Shown here one piece after another: positions 8,839 through 18,172 of a DNA stretch of 64,000 nucleotides. The stretch is from positions 310,001 through 374,000 of the forward strand of contig JAKPDK010000184.1 in the NCBI GenBank assembly GCA_029552745.1, read 5' to 3'. The stretch is from Candidatus Hydrogenedentota bacterium. Lineage in GTDB: Bacteria; Hydrogenedentota; Hydrogenedentia; Hydrogenedentales; SLHB01. The number at the start of each line of letters is the position of its first letter. Positions within the stretch are counted from its first letter, which is position 1. The notes under the pieces are model-generated. The model was not told where the DNA came from and made no database searches. It worked only from the letters and a program-made list of their open reading frames with translations. A program made the position numbers and the translations under genes.

Positions 8839-10509
8839 GTGAACGTACTGATGCATGGCAGACCCTTCTTTTGCGAAGATGCCGGCATCACGCGTGCGAC
8901 GGAAAAGGGTTTATGCATTCGCTCGCTAGGGTGGAGCCCTAACGACGATTTCGTGTATGACCCGGCTGTCGATTCTTTCCCAAGCATCATCGAGCGGATT
9001 AAGAAACAGTGGAGACCCGACGTTGTCCTGTTCTGGGCGCCTGAAATGTATCCGCCCCCTTTCGATGTTGAGATGTCGGAGCTACCCACAGCTGCTCTCA
9101 TATCAGACTGGAATGTGTATTACCCGGTATTGGCGAAAAACGCAGCACGATACGATACGGTCGTATCAGATAAAAGAGGCGCCGAAATCCTGACAAACGC
9201 CCTTTGGCATGCAGATTATGTATGCCCGCTTTATGCCCATAACCCGAGGATTCATAAACCCTACGGCATACCGAAGGATATCGACTTGGTGTTTGTCGGC
9301 AACCTAAATTTCGCTGCCCACCCGGTTCGCGCTCAGTTTCTGGAACGAATGGCTCGCCTTTCCCAAAGGTACCGAGTCGCGATCATATCAGGTGTGTATG
9401 GCGAAGATTATGGCAGACTCCTGAGCCGCGCACAGCTCGTATTCAACTACTCCCTTCGCGGAGAGCTCAATCTCCGCGTTTTTGAAACGATCGCATGCGG
9501 TGCCGTGCCCATGTTGGAAGAGAGCAATCAAGAAGCATGGGATTGGTTCACTCCTAACCGGGAAATCGTTGCTTACGATGAACAGAATTTCGAGCAACAA
9601 ATTGAGTCTGCCTTAGGCGATCCTCAACGTTTGCAAAAGATGGCCGCTGAGGGCCGAGAACGACTGGCAGACCTTGCTGTGGAACGGCGATTGGCCTTGT
9701 TTGTCGATCACATATGGCAAAAAAGTCTAGGAGAACGGCGCTTTCGGGGACTTACTGAACACGAAAAGAAATATGAAACAGCGCGAATGTACGTCCACAG
9801 TACCACCCCATTCCATCGCGCGGCTGGGGAACTCATGGTAGCTGCTCTTCTCAAAGAACAACCTTGCCATCCGGGCTTGCTCACGCTCGCGGCTGTGTGC
9901 GCTTTACGACAATCTTCGAAGGATAACTTTCGAAACGCTTATTCCCATGTTCAACAAGCATACCGTCACGCCTCCAACTCGGCGCCGTATGCACTGAACG
10001 TCGCTACCATGGCGCAAATGGTGGGAGACATGGAAAACGCAGAGAGACATCTTCGGTATGTTTTGGAAAATACTTCCTGTGCGGGAGCAGATGACCTTAT
10101 CGGCGAAGGGTCAGACCCGTTTTTTGTGAGATGGCTTCGTGCGCTTGCTGAGCAGAAAGTTTCTGCCTCCATGCTTCACGCCGAAGCGTTTATACGCTTG
10201 GGAGAAATTGCCCTCAAGAAAAACCGCTACGGGGAAGCAGTCCGCTTTCTCGAACAAGCGGAACGCCTTGACTCAGCCTCGACACGTTGGATCCTCCCCA
10301 AGTCCACCGCGTATTGGAATTTGGGGCAAAATATTAGTGCCATCGAACTCCTTCAGAACTCCTTGTGCCGCTTGCCCATGAATTTTGAAGTCCGGGAGCT
10401 TCTGTGCTCGTTATGGAGCGCCGTCGGAGCCGTGCGCGAGGCGAGAGCCCTGGCTGAGAACACCTTGACCCTCGCCCGCGCTTGTGTCGACCCACCCAAA
10501 AACCAGTAA
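8839..10509 (+). CDS. CgeB-like glycosyltransferase with C-terminal TPR region
   Basis: Two-part protein of about 556 residues. Residues 1-310 resemble CgeB/YkvP-type GT4-like glycosyltransferases: an N-terminal Rossmann-like half, then DLVFVGNLNF and the C-terminal nucleotide-sugar motif NYSLRGELNLRVFETIACGAVPMLEE. The remainder is helical with TPR-like repeats (for example GELMVAALLKEQPCHPGLLTLAA and IALKKNRYGEAVRFLEQAERLD), probably a protein-interaction scaffold. No membrane segment is visible. The ORF-track TTG start overlaps the purE stop. GTG 8839, giving MNVLMHGRPFFCED, is preceded by AGG and fits better; ATG 8851 is a further alternative. The acceptor is unknown; relatives modify surface polysaccharides or proteins. 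Confidence 0.75.
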   Translation: MNVLMHGRPFFCEDAGITRATEKGLCIRSLGWSPNDDFVYDPAVDSFPSIIERIKKQWRPDVVLFWAPEMYPPPFDVEMSELPTAALISDWNVYYPVLAKNAARYDTVVSDKRGAEILTNALWHADYVCPLYAHNPRIHKPYGIPKDIDLVFVGNLNFAAHPVRAQFLERMARLSQRYRVAIISGVYGEDYGRLLSRAQLVFNYSLRGELNLRVFETIACGAVPMLEESNQEAWDWFTPNREIVAYDEQNFEQQIESALGDPQRLQKMAAEGRERLADLAVERRLALFVDHIWQKSLGERRFRGLTEHEKKYETARMYVHSTTPFHRAAGELMVAALLKEQPCHPGLLTLAAVCALRQSSKDNFRNAYSHVQQAYRHASNSAPYALNVATMAQMVGDMENAERHLRYVLENTSCAGADDLIGEGSDPFFVRWLRALAEQKVSASMLHAEAFIRLGEIALKKNRYGEAVRFLEQAERLDSASTRWILPKSTAYWNLGQNISAIELLQNSLCRLPMNFEVRELLCSLWSAVGAVREARALAENTLTLARACVDPPKNQ

Positions 10510-10534
10510 AAAGAGCGCACAGAAATTGTGAGGA

Positions 10535-11722
10535 CTATTTCTTACGCTTTTTATCTTGACCTTCGCGTTTTTTTGCAAGGTCTTCGTATTGTTTCACCCG
10601 TGACTGGAAGAATTTCTTCATAGCACGCATCTCGTCATTGAGCACAACTTTACGAGAGGTCGTCTGAATCTTCGGTTCGTTATTCCAGTTGCCGGAACGA
10701 TCACGCAATACAGGAAGCCGCTTGTTTACAGGCGGCACTTTTACAGCCGCGGTGGGCTCTGCCGCATACCAATAGGCTACGCTGCTCATCTCGTTGCAAA
10801 GATGATTTCCGTGTCCATGTTCAATCGTCACTTTGATCGATTTTTCAAAACGCACGGGGTTATCGATATGGTGTACGTAACTGGTTTGATATCCGTGCGT
10901 ATCCCCCTCAAAAATGGAGGAACCGTTACGCATGAAGGCGTTTCTCTGCATTCCCCATGCTTGATTCAGGTAATCTTCACTGCCTGTCCCATGCAAATCG
11001 GGCGGCCATTTGTAACCATCTACCCAAATCATGTCGTCACCTTCACCCCACCAGGAACCTTGGAAGTTGGTCACACTGATGTTACAGCCAATGTAGTGAC
11101 CCCTGCCTTTGGTCTCGAGGATGACATAGTTATTCTTGTACGCCAGTTGTTCTTTGTTGACGATATTCGATTCGGGGATGTTGACAGGTATCTCATGTGC
11201 CCAACCCCCGAACGGATTCTCCCGACGAAACTCGGCATGAAAATACAGCTCGTCATCGCCCAAAGGATGGTCATACGTTTCAAAGTCAATATAAAAATAC
11301 TGGCCATGAACCTCGTTGCTTTCGTTAATGAGCTCAATCACCGCACGTTCCCGGAAAGGCATTTGAACATAACAATTCAGGGCACACCCGCTGTTGAACC
11401 GATTGTTGTCAGCGGTTGACGCACTGAACAGAAACGACTGATACGAGTTGACAATGCTGTGACCCAAGCCAAAGAAATCACCCAACGGCACTAAAACGCT
11501 CGCATGCGGGGCATTGTCCCAGGTCATCCGCAACAAGCACTCACGATAGTGATGTCGCTGCGTCATCCAAATGTGCGTGATTCGGCCCGGCCCCTTAATG
11601 TCCGCCAGTACACGGGCTTCGCCGGGCTGAATTGCCCACCAGTCCGCATTTCGCCCGGTAACGTCAAAAGATGAACACCGCTTCACTTTTGCACTACGCC
11701 ATTTTGTCAGTTCGTGATACAT
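10535..11722 (-). CDS. DUF2961 / GH172-like glycoside hydrolase
   Basis: 395 residues matching DUF2961, now GH172 (difructose-anhydride and arabinofuranosidase-type activities). Recognisable are GPGRITHIWMT near residue 45, the core VPLGDFFGLGH, and GTGSEDYLNQAWG, which holds a conserved acidic residue of the family active site. The C-terminus ends in a Lys-rich tail (KREGQDKKRKK). No signal peptide is seen, so the enzyme is predicted cytoplasmic, acting on imported oligosaccharides. AGGAGG precedes the ATG. It converges with the glycosyltransferase gene across 25 bases and is transcribed divergently from the unknown gene at 12043. Substrate cannot be read from sequence. Confidence 0.85.
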   Translation of the reverse strand: MYHELTKWRSAKVKRCSSFDVTGRNADWWAIQPGEARVLADIKGPGRITHIWMTQRHHYRECLLRMTWDNAPHASVLVPLGDFFGLGHSIVNSYQSFLFSASTADNNRFNSGCALNCYVQMPFRERAVIELINESNEVHGQYFYIDFETYDHPLGDDELYFHAEFRRENPFGGWAHEIPVNIPESNIVNKEQLAYKNNYVILETKGRGHYIGCNISVTNFQGSWWGEGDDMIWVDGYKWPPDLHGTGSEDYLNQAWGMQRNAFMRNGSSIFEGDTHGYQTSYVHHIDNPVRFEKSIKVTIEHGHGNHLCNEMSSVAYWYAAEPTAAVKVPPVNKRLPVLRDRSGNWNNEPKIQTTSRKVVLNDEMRAMKKFFQSRVKQYEDLAKKREGQDKKRKK

Positions 11723-11968
11723 GGTTCCTCCTGCTTCTACTTGGTTTCTCTTTTTTGAACTTGATGTTACCTGTTTTTCTCTTTATCAGAAAGAGAGCCA
11801 CAGAGACTCGACAAATACAACCGTTCTCAAAAAAAACGTAATTACATATAATGCTAACTTAACTAGTGTATAGGATTCGGTCGAACATTTCCAAATTGTG
11901 TTTCAGCACCCTCAGAAACGCACCGACAAAACGCCTCTTGGTCGTCCACAAAAACCTCTCAGGAAAAC

Positions 11969-11997
11969 TTGACTTGATTTAGCCGCTGAAGTATACC
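11969..11997 (+). promoter_or_regulatory. Putative promoter in the 320-base divergent spacer 11723-12042
   Basis: TTGACT and TATACC with a 17-base spacer, about 45 bases before the ATG at 12043. The rest of the spacer is A/T-rich and contains no ORF, repeat or hairpin that I recognise. It must also hold the leftward promoter of the GH172-like gene, which I could not place. Confidence 0.4.
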
Positions 11998-12042
11998 AAC
12001 ACAATCAAGATAAAACCAGAAAAGGAAAGCAAAGAAAACGTT

Positions 12043-12936
12043 ATGCAATGCCCTGAAGGCCCCTCTACCTCTTTTTCCTCAGGTTCCACTGAAACGGCGG
12101 CTCATTCGAGTGCGCTGCCTTCGATCAGTCCCAACTCTGTGCCAGGCGACAGCGCTGCCGCCACCTACGAAAACGAAGCTAAAGGGATTCGTATTTTTCC
12201 GGGCTTGTGGCGCCCTCATTATCCCTGGGAACACATCGCTTGGATCAGCCCCTCTTGGCCAAGTCAAGACTATATCTGGCTGGATTTTCCCGAAGCAATT
12301 TTCACCGACAAGGGATTGATTTTTCTGAGCCACATCAACCCACAAGTGAAATCCGAATATCATGACTTGCCTTCTGTGCCGTGGCAAACACAGGCAGATG
12401 GCATCTGTTTCGAACGCGAGCTGCCAAACGGCGTAAAGTTTGGCGGCAGTATCTCTCAAAAAAGTCCTAATCAAATAGAGTTGCGATTGACTCTTTTCAA
12501 CGGCCTGAAGGAACCTTTGCGAGATATAACGCTTCAGACTTGCGCGTTTCTGCGTGCCATTCGAGAGTTCTCCGACTTCACCCGGGACAACAAGCTGGTT
12601 TTCATTAAAGACACCGGCTGGACACCCCTTTCTCAAGCCATGAATTTCCAAGAGATAGACGCTCCGTATCGTGTGGGTTGGCGGATACGCGGACGAAGAT
12701 TGGCCGATCTCCCCATCATCTTAACACTCTCGAACCAAGAGGAACGGTTCTTTGCCTTCACCTGGGGGAAAAGTACGTTGTCAATGGTTGGCAATCCCAA
12801 CCACCCCTGTGTTCATGCGGATCCTTGCTTCCCCGATTTGGAGCCGGGTCAAGAAGCCCAAATCCGAGGCGTCATCTGTTTTGTCGAGGGGAACGTTGAA
12901 GAATTTAACCCCAACGATTTACTGGGGGACATCTGA
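12043..12936 (+). CDS. Conserved-looking protein of unknown function
   Basis: Not recognised. 297 residues: a Ser/Pro/Thr-rich, low-complexity N-terminus of about 45 residues without an obvious signal peptide, then a compact domain rich in aromatic residues. Examples are GLWRPHYPWEHIAWISPSWPSQDYIWLDFPEAIF (quoted in pieces: RPHYPWEHIAW, DYIWLDFPEAIF), GNPNHPCVHADPCFPDLEPG and IRGVICFVEG. Alternating polar and hydrophobic segments suggest a beta-sandwich, perhaps a carbohydrate-binding or mutarotase-like fold, but I see no catalytic motif. Codon use resembles the neighbours. The start has only a weak AAAGGA about 17 bases upstream. It has its own candidate promoter and is transcribed divergently from the GH172-like gene, so a sugar-related role is possible but unproven. 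Confidence 0.6.
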   Translation: MQCPEGPSTSFSSGSTETAAHSSALPSISPNSVPGDSAAATYENEAKGIRIFPGLWRPHYPWEHIAWISPSWPSQDYIWLDFPEAIFTDKGLIFLSHINPQVKSEYHDLPSVPWQTQADGICFERELPNGVKFGGSISQKSPNQIELRLTLFNGLKEPLRDITLQTCAFLRAIREFSDFTRDNKLVFIKDTGWTPLSQAMNFQEIDAPYRVGWRIRGRRLADLPIILTLSNQEERFFAFTWGKSTLSMVGNPNHPCVHADPCFPDLEPGQEAQIRGVICFVEGNVEEFNPNDLLGDI

Positions 12937-13009
12937 TTTCTTCCAATCGGTTATCGAAAAACTGAAACAACCAGCAAACTGTTCCCGTTAGGTTTTTATC
13001 TTCAACTTT

Positions 13010-13038
13010 TTGATTTTCAAGCGGAAAGCTCGTATTAT
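13010..13038 (+). promoter_or_regulatory. Putative promoter for the DUF1015 gene
   Basis: TTGATT, 17-base spacer, TATTAT, in the 149-base gap before ATG 13086. The predicted leader is about 40 bases. Confidence 0.45.
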
Positions 13039-13085
13039 TCGGGGCGTTCTTTTTCAAGCGTTGACCCACGGAGCGTTTCAGTTCT

Positions 13086-14357
13086 ATGCCTTTAGTAAAA
13101 CCCTTTCAAGGTATTTGTTTCGATAAAGAGAAAGTTGGCTCTTACAGTCGGGTAATCACTCCCCCTTTTGACGTCATCTCGCCGACCATGCGCGAAGAAT
13201 TAGCAAAACAAAGCTCTTACAATATGGTGCACCTTATTTTGCCGGAAGAATCCGATAGCAAGAACCGTTATGAAGTCGCAGCGGCGCGTTTCTCCGAATG
13301 GCTCAAATCCGGCGTTCTTCGGCAAGATCCACAAGAGTTCTACTATCTTATCGAGCAACATTTTAGAGGTATGGACAATCAGCCTCGTGTTCGACGGGGC
13401 ATCATCGGGTTAGTCGAACTTCCCCCAGCGGGAGAAAAACGCCGGATTCTTGACCATGAAAGAACTTTTCCGCACAAGATCGAAGACCGGTTACGTTTGA
13501 TGGAAGCCACTCGAGCGCAGCTGGAGATTGTTTTTTTGCTATATGAGGATAAAGAAAAAACGCTAACGCCGGTCTTCCAAAAAGCCTTATCCCATCCGCC
13601 AGACATCATGGCAGACACGGCTGACCGGGTCACACAAAAGGTCTGGCGGTTAAAACCCAGCGAGATCGTCTCTTCTTTCTTTCGAGAAAAAACGCTCTAT
13701 ATTGCTGACGGTCACCACCGTTTTCGGACTGCTGTGACGTACCGCGACCGTATTCGTGCGATGGAAAACCCACCGCAGAAACAAGAGTATGACTATGCCC
13801 TCGTTGCCTTAGTGGATTGTGACGACCCGGGCTTAGTGATATGGCCTACTCATCGTCTGCTGGACTTACCCCAAGACGTTACGGTCGATTCCTTTCTGAA
13901 GCGATTGAAAGAGTGTTTTCGCGTCGAGCCGCTGGACAGCAATTTGCCGGGTTTGGCACTGGTGGAACGATTAGAACAGGAAAACAGCTGCGCCATAGGG
14001 GTATCTGTCTATGGTCACGGCAATTACCTTTTAACGGTGAATCCCGCCGATGCAAAAACGTTCCTAGGGGAAGATTGTCCCGAGCTCTGGCACGAACTCG
14101 ACGTCGCCGTACTTCACCGCGGTATCTTGGAACGGGTACTGGGGTTGCCCGTCGGATTTGAAATGATTTATGAACCGGATGCCCAAAAAGCGCTCGACAC
14201 CGCAAGCCGCGGGGAAAAGACGGTCGCGTTCTTCTTGAGAGCGATACGTCCAGAGCAGGTGCGCGCGTGTGCAGATGCGGGCGTCTACATGCCGGAAAAA
14301 GCGACCTACTTCTTTCCCAAGATCCCTTCCGGCGCGGTAATCCACGCCCTTCACTGA
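13086..14357 (+). CDS. DUF1015 family protein (SerK-like)
   Basis: 423 residues, full-length DUF1015 (COG4198). The N-terminal signature is KPFQGICFDKEKVGSYSRVITPPFDVISP and the central motif YIADGHHRFRTA (quoted as DGHHR) is the most conserved block of the family. DUF1015 belongs to the ParB/sulfiredoxin-like superfamily. The archaeal relative SerK phosphorylates free serine, and bacterial members often neighbour serine-biosynthesis genes, which is not the case here. Cytoplasmic, no membrane segments. It ends tail-to-tail with a 7-base overlap of the leftward coiled-coil gene. Kinase activity is inference from the superfamily. Confidence 0.85.
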   Translation: MPLVKPFQGICFDKEKVGSYSRVITPPFDVISPTMREELAKQSSYNMVHLILPEESDSKNRYEVAAARFSEWLKSGVLRQDPQEFYYLIEQHFRGMDNQPRVRRGIIGLVELPPAGEKRRILDHERTFPHKIEDRLRLMEATRAQLEIVFLLYEDKEKTLTPVFQKALSHPPDIMADTADRVTQKVWRLKPSEIVSSFFREKTLYIADGHHRFRTAVTYRDRIRAMENPPQKQEYDYALVALVDCDDPGLVIWPTHRLLDLPQDVTVDSFLKRLKECFRVEPLDSNLPGLALVERLEQENSCAIGVSVYGHGNYLLTVNPADAKTFLGEDCPELWHELDVAVLHRGILERVLGLPVGFEMIYEPDAQKALDTASRGEKTVAFFLRAIRPEQVRACADAGVYMPEKATYFFPKIPSGAVIHALH

Positions 14358-15139
14358 TCCGTGCGTAGCTGCGGCGCCATCCCCCAAATCAACATCTGGT
14401 CCGTGTAGTACGGACTGTTTTGTAGTTCTTCCAACGCGGCGATGAGATGCTGTTGCTGTGCGGGGTCGGACACGCCGCTTTGCTCGAGGGTCTGACGAAT
14501 AAGTGATGCCCGTTGTTCCATAATGATGTCGCGCATTTCGGCACGGGTCCGCGCGACTTGTTTAATGATAGACTGACGTTCTTCCGAGGTTTGGGCTTCT
14601 CGCAAACGGTCGTACAAATCCCGCACCAGCTGCATATTCTCTTGAAGTTTTGATAGCCGCGCCTGTTCCGCAGGGTCGGTGGTGGTTTCAATTTGGGTTT
14701 GCAAGAAGTCTTGCACCCGAACACGGTCTTGCTCAATCCGTAGTTGAACCTCAGATGGCGCCTTTCTAGCCACGGGTCCTGAAACCGAACCACCGCCGGC
14801 GGTGTCCCGCTGCTTCGTTTCAGCCGAAGCCATTTCGGTGGGTTGTTCCACAGACGCCTGAACTGACGGAACAGCCGTGCTGGCTTGGGTTGCCGCCTGT
14901 CCCGGACGATCCGACAAAGCATCCAACTGTTTTTGTAATGCCGCAAAGTCGGACTCCATAAAACGAAGTCGTTCTGCGGCAAATTGTAGTTCCGCCGTCA
15001 GCCTTTCGTTTTCGCGAACAATCCCTTCTTTCTCCTCAGCCAATTGAACCAGCTTAGGGGCAAAATGGGCGCGCGCCACAAAGACTCCCGCGACGACACC
15101 CCAAAAAACTGACACCACAACGGTTATAAATGTTCTCAT
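14351..15139 (-). CDS. Membrane-anchored coiled-coil protein of unknown function
   Basis: 262 residues. An N-terminal hydrophobic segment (VVVSVFWGVVAGVFVARAHF, residues about 6-25) should anchor it in the cytoplasmic membrane. A coiled coil follows (LAEEKEGIVRENERLTAELQF), then a Gln/Ser/Thr/Pro-rich linker of about 60 residues. A second helical region (residues about 125-245) is rich in Glu, Arg and Gln, with heptads such as EMRDIIMEQRASLIRQTLEQ. No enzymatic motif is visible. The arrangement looks like a periplasmic helical protein on a signal anchor, perhaps Spy/CpxP-like (heavy-metal sensor or periplasmic chaperone type) by composition only. Its 3' end overlaps the DUF1015 gene by 7 bases. 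The 665 bases upstream have no gene. Confidence 0.65.
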   Translation of the reverse strand: MRTFITVVVSVFWGVVAGVFVARAHFAPKLVQLAEEKEGIVRENERLTAELQFAAERLRFMESDFAALQKQLDALSDRPGQAATQASTAVPSVQASVEQPTEMASAETKQRDTAGGGSVSGPVARKAPSEVQLRIEQDRVRVQDFLQTQIETTTDPAEQARLSKLQENMQLVRDLYDRLREAQTSEERQSIIKQVARTRAEMRDIIMEQRASLIRQTLEQSGVSDPAQQQHLIAALEELQNSPYYTDQMLIWGMAPQLRTDQ

Positions 15140-15804
15140 AGGAAATCCTTATTTTCGTCATTGGTCACGTGTTTCATAAGGCTACAGGGAACCTATTGCC
15201 CCGTGCAAGAAGATACAAGGGTAAATACCATAATAATAACGCCCGCCAAACCCGGTAGGTTTACTTCCCACCTTCATGCCGACAACGATAGTAATCCACG
15301 ATAGAGGCTCGGCGAACGGCACTCACCCAACACCCCATTCGCCGCGCTGCTGATGTGGTGAGATGCACGAGTGGATTCCACCCCGTCCCTGTTTCCCTGA
15401 AACCTAGAGTCACGCAGTTCGGGAGAAACACATTTCACAATGTCCGGAATCGTTGTCACAACACCGTCATTAAGAGGAATGCCAACAGCCAGGACCTAAC
15501 AATATTTCCTCAAATCCGAACAGATAACCCGTCTGCGCGCCAAGCTCCCTTGCGCTAAAAGGTTAAGAGGTTTTCATCGTCTCGTCAAAGTTTTCGCTCC
15601 TCCCAATGACAACGGTAGAGCTATCTGCGCCATAAAGACCGTTTCTGTCAGGGCGTGGTAGAAGCGCAAAATCTTGCGCCCCGCGTTGCGAAGGCAAAGA
15701 TCCAGGTTACGCTGAGGTCACCGACGAAATTGGTTTCACGCCACTTTATCATTCATAATACGCGATGGTAGAACCAAGTAAGAACTCCAGAAAGGGCAGA
15801 GGAC
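15140..15804. other. 665-base intergenic region without a supported gene
   Basis: The short ORFs here (15274-15459 minus, 15355-15558 plus) have poor starts and unlikely composition. The only recognisable structure is a decayed copy of the palindromic repeat at 15466-15610. Possibly a trace of its right flank (GGTCACCGACGAA near 15716) lies just before TTGGTT-N18-CATAAT (15730-15759), a weak candidate promoter for the secreted glycosidase. Confidence 0.6.
15466..15610. repeat. Decayed copy (H) of the palindromic intergenic repeat
   Basis: Starts GTCATTAAGAGGA and ends GCTCCTCCCAATGAC, followed by AACGGTA. The ends match GTCATTGCGAGGAG and GCTCCTCGCAATGAC of the intact copies. The 145-base length equals theirs and the middle keeps ATTTCCTCAA in the position of ATCCCCTCAA. 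The interior is strongly diverged, so this is an old copy. Confidence 0.55.
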
Positions 15805-18165
15805 ATGAGATCCCTAAAATTCGCACTTGTCTTTATCCTATTTTTCAGCACGCGCCTTGTTTCATCGGAAACCACGCCACCCATTGACCTCACCCGCGCC
15901 GTCATTTTGGCAGACGTACAGAAGTCACCAAAGGTGGTATCAACAGCAGTGCAGGTTCTTATCGAAGAGGTGGGAAAACGCACGGGCATTTCTCTACCTC
16001 TAGAAAAAAGATGGCCAGAGGATCGCCCTGTTATTGCGTTGGTGTGTGCCAAGAATCACCTACGGGGTAAGCGCGTTCCCGAGGCTATTCCCCACGATCC
16101 GGAGAGTTTTCGTATTTACACCGACCTCAACTCGAAGCAACGCCCCATTGTCTGGATTATTGGCGCAGATGGCCGAGGAGTCCTATTTGGAGTTGGGTAT
16201 CTTCTACGTCAACTGGATTGGCGCCCGAACAACCTAATATTACACGCACCTATCCGTATGTTCACACGCCCGGCGTATCCCATACGGGGACATCAACTCG
16301 GATTTAGAGACGTTGCCAACTCGTACGACGCATGGGATGAGAAACAATACGAACAATACATCCGCGAACTTGCTTTTTGGGGTACAAACTGCATTGAAAA
16401 CATTCCCACCCAAGGGGACGCATCGCCCGTTATGAAGCGCTCACGGGATGAAATGAACCGCGCTATCAGCGAAATCTGCGCCCGTTACGACTTGGACTAT
16501 TGGGCATGGATTCCCGTGACAATAGACCTGAACGACCAAACGAAACGTGAAGAATGCCTGGAACAGAACAGACGGTTTTTTGAAATGACGCCTCGACTGG
16601 ATCACGTGTTTGTACCGGGAGGAGACCCGGGCAATAATCCGCCAGAGCTCCTTTTACCGTTCTTAGAAGATTTGGCACCTATACTGCAAAAGTATCATCC
16701 CCACGCCCACATTTGGCTGTCGCTGCAAGGGTTCACGCCAGAAGAAGCCCACTCGGTTTACAGTTGGGTCTCAACAAAACAGCCGACCTGGTTTGGTGGG
16801 CTGGTTTCAGGACCATCCAGTCCGCCGATTCCGGAAGCCCGCGCCAATTTACCGGCGAAATATAAACATCGTCACTATCCTGACATAACCCACAACGTCC
16901 GTGCCCAATATCCCGTGTTTTGGTGGGACCCTGCCTTTGCATTCACACTAGGTCGGGAGGCGTCCAACCCACGTCCCGTGTTTTACGCCCTTATTCACAA
17001 CCTATTTGCACCTTATACCGACGGCTTCTTGACTTACTCCGACGGTGCTCATGACGATGTCAATAAAGTAATCTGGAGTGCGCGGGGGTGGGATCCTTCC
17101 TTGGACGTCCGTCGCATTCTCATTGAATATGCGCGCGTATTTTGGGGAGAGAACGTTGCCGAACGAGCGGCAGACGGCATTCTCGCGTTGGAACGAAATT
17201 GGGAAGGACCCGCGGCGCAGAACGGCGGTATCGACGCCACGCTCGCTTTGTGGCGCGAGATGGAACAAACCGAACCGCAACTGGCGGACAACTGGCGCTG
17301 GCAACTGTGTCTCTTGCGGGCATACTACGACGCGTATGTTCGACATAGACTTATCCACGAAACGCAACTGGAAACCGAGGCAAACCAGTGTCTCCTGACC
17401 GCCGAAGAAAAAGGGTCTGGTGCCGCTATGGACGCAGCGCTGGCAGTGCTCTCCCGCGCAGAATCCGGATCCGTCTGCCCGGAATGGCGCGACCGGATAC
17501 TGGCTCTGTGCGCCAAACTCTATGAGTCCATCGGGCTACAAACGAGCACGACCGAGTATCACGCTCTCAATCCCCAACGAGGCGCCATTTTGGATTTTCT
17601 CGATTTGCCCTTGAATAACCGCTGGTGGTTGGAAGACGAAATGGCAAAGGTGCGGACGATGTCTTCAGAAAAAGATAAAGTAGCCCGGTTACGCGAGATC
17701 GCCCTTTGGGAAAACCCTGTTCCGGGCGCAACCTACGACGATATTGGAAACGTTGCAAAGTCGCCGCATGTCGTGCCAGACCCGCCCCCCAGCCTGGCCA
17801 TGCCTCTGGTCGAACCATCGACTACCGGATGCATGTGGTGGGATAATGGCAAACCGCGCTGCCGTCAGTCATGGGTAACCTATATGGATTGGCCAAGCGC
17901 TATGCGCTATACCGCCCTTGATCCCTCAAAGAAATATGTCATCCGTACAACGGGTTACGGGCAATGTCTGTTACGGATCGACGGAGAGCTTGTCACTCCA
18001 GTTAAGGACGGCAAAGGGATCGGTGAGATCAAAGAGTTTGTTGTACCGCAGGAATCATACCAAGACCGAGAAATCACGTTGACGTTCGATGTTCCCTATG
18101 AACCTGGGGTGAATTGGCGCTATACCAGTCGTCTAACGGAAGTCTGGCTCATTCCCCAACCCTAA
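15805..18165 (+). CDS. Secreted alpha-glucuronidase/hexosaminidase-like glycoside hydrolase
   Basis: 786 residues with an N-terminal signal peptide (LKFALVFILFFSTRLVSS). An N-terminal alpha/beta domain follows (AVQVLIEEVGKRTGISLPL to GVLFGVGYLLRQLDW), of the type that precedes the barrel in GH20, GH67 and GH84 enzymes. The TIM-barrel-like core begins near RGHQLGFRDVANSYDAWD and contains NIPTQGD, FVPGGDPGNNPPELLLPFL and PVFWWDPAFAFTLGRE. The C-terminus looks like a beta-rich domain (YVIRTTGYGQCLLRIDGEL). I cannot assign the exact family or the catalytic acids. Export points to action on external polysaccharide. AGGGCAGAGG precedes the ATG. It converges with the SDR gene 8 bases away. Confidence 0.65.
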   Translation: MRSLKFALVFILFFSTRLVSSETTPPIDLTRAVILADVQKSPKVVSTAVQVLIEEVGKRTGISLPLEKRWPEDRPVIALVCAKNHLRGKRVPEAIPHDPESFRIYTDLNSKQRPIVWIIGADGRGVLFGVGYLLRQLDWRPNNLILHAPIRMFTRPAYPIRGHQLGFRDVANSYDAWDEKQYEQYIRELAFWGTNCIENIPTQGDASPVMKRSRDEMNRAISEICARYDLDYWAWIPVTIDLNDQTKREECLEQNRRFFEMTPRLDHVFVPGGDPGNNPPELLLPFLEDLAPILQKYHPHAHIWLSLQGFTPEEAHSVYSWVSTKQPTWFGGLVSGPSSPPIPEARANLPAKYKHRHYPDITHNVRAQYPVFWWDPAFAFTLGREASNPRPVFYALIHNLFAPYTDGFLTYSDGAHDDVNKVIWSARGWDPSLDVRRILIEYARVFWGENVAERAADGILALERNWEGPAAQNGGIDATLALWREMEQTEPQLADNWRWQLCLLRAYYDAYVRHRLIHETQLETEANQCLLTAEEKGSGAAMDAALAVLSRAESGSVCPEWRDRILALCAKLYESIGLQTSTTEYHALNPQRGAILDFLDLPLNNRWWLEDEMAKVRTMSSEKDKVARLREIALWENPVPGATYDDIGNVAKSPHVVPDPPPSLAMPLVEPSTTGCMWWDNGKPRCRQSWVTYMDWPSAMRYTALDPSKKYVIRTTGYGQCLLRIDGELVTPVKDGKGIGEIKEFVVPQESYQDREITLTFDVPYEPGVNWRYTSRLTEVWLIPQP

Positions 18166-18172
18166 TATAGAG

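Noticed and set aside
10802-11419. 205-residue plus-strand ORF
   Set aside because: Lies antisense within the DUF2961/GH172-like gene, which has strong family motifs; shadow frame.
15274-15558. Two 60-odd residue ORFs in the 15.1-15.8 kb gap
   Set aside because: No ribosome-binding site, no recognisable domain, and overlap with a decayed repeat.
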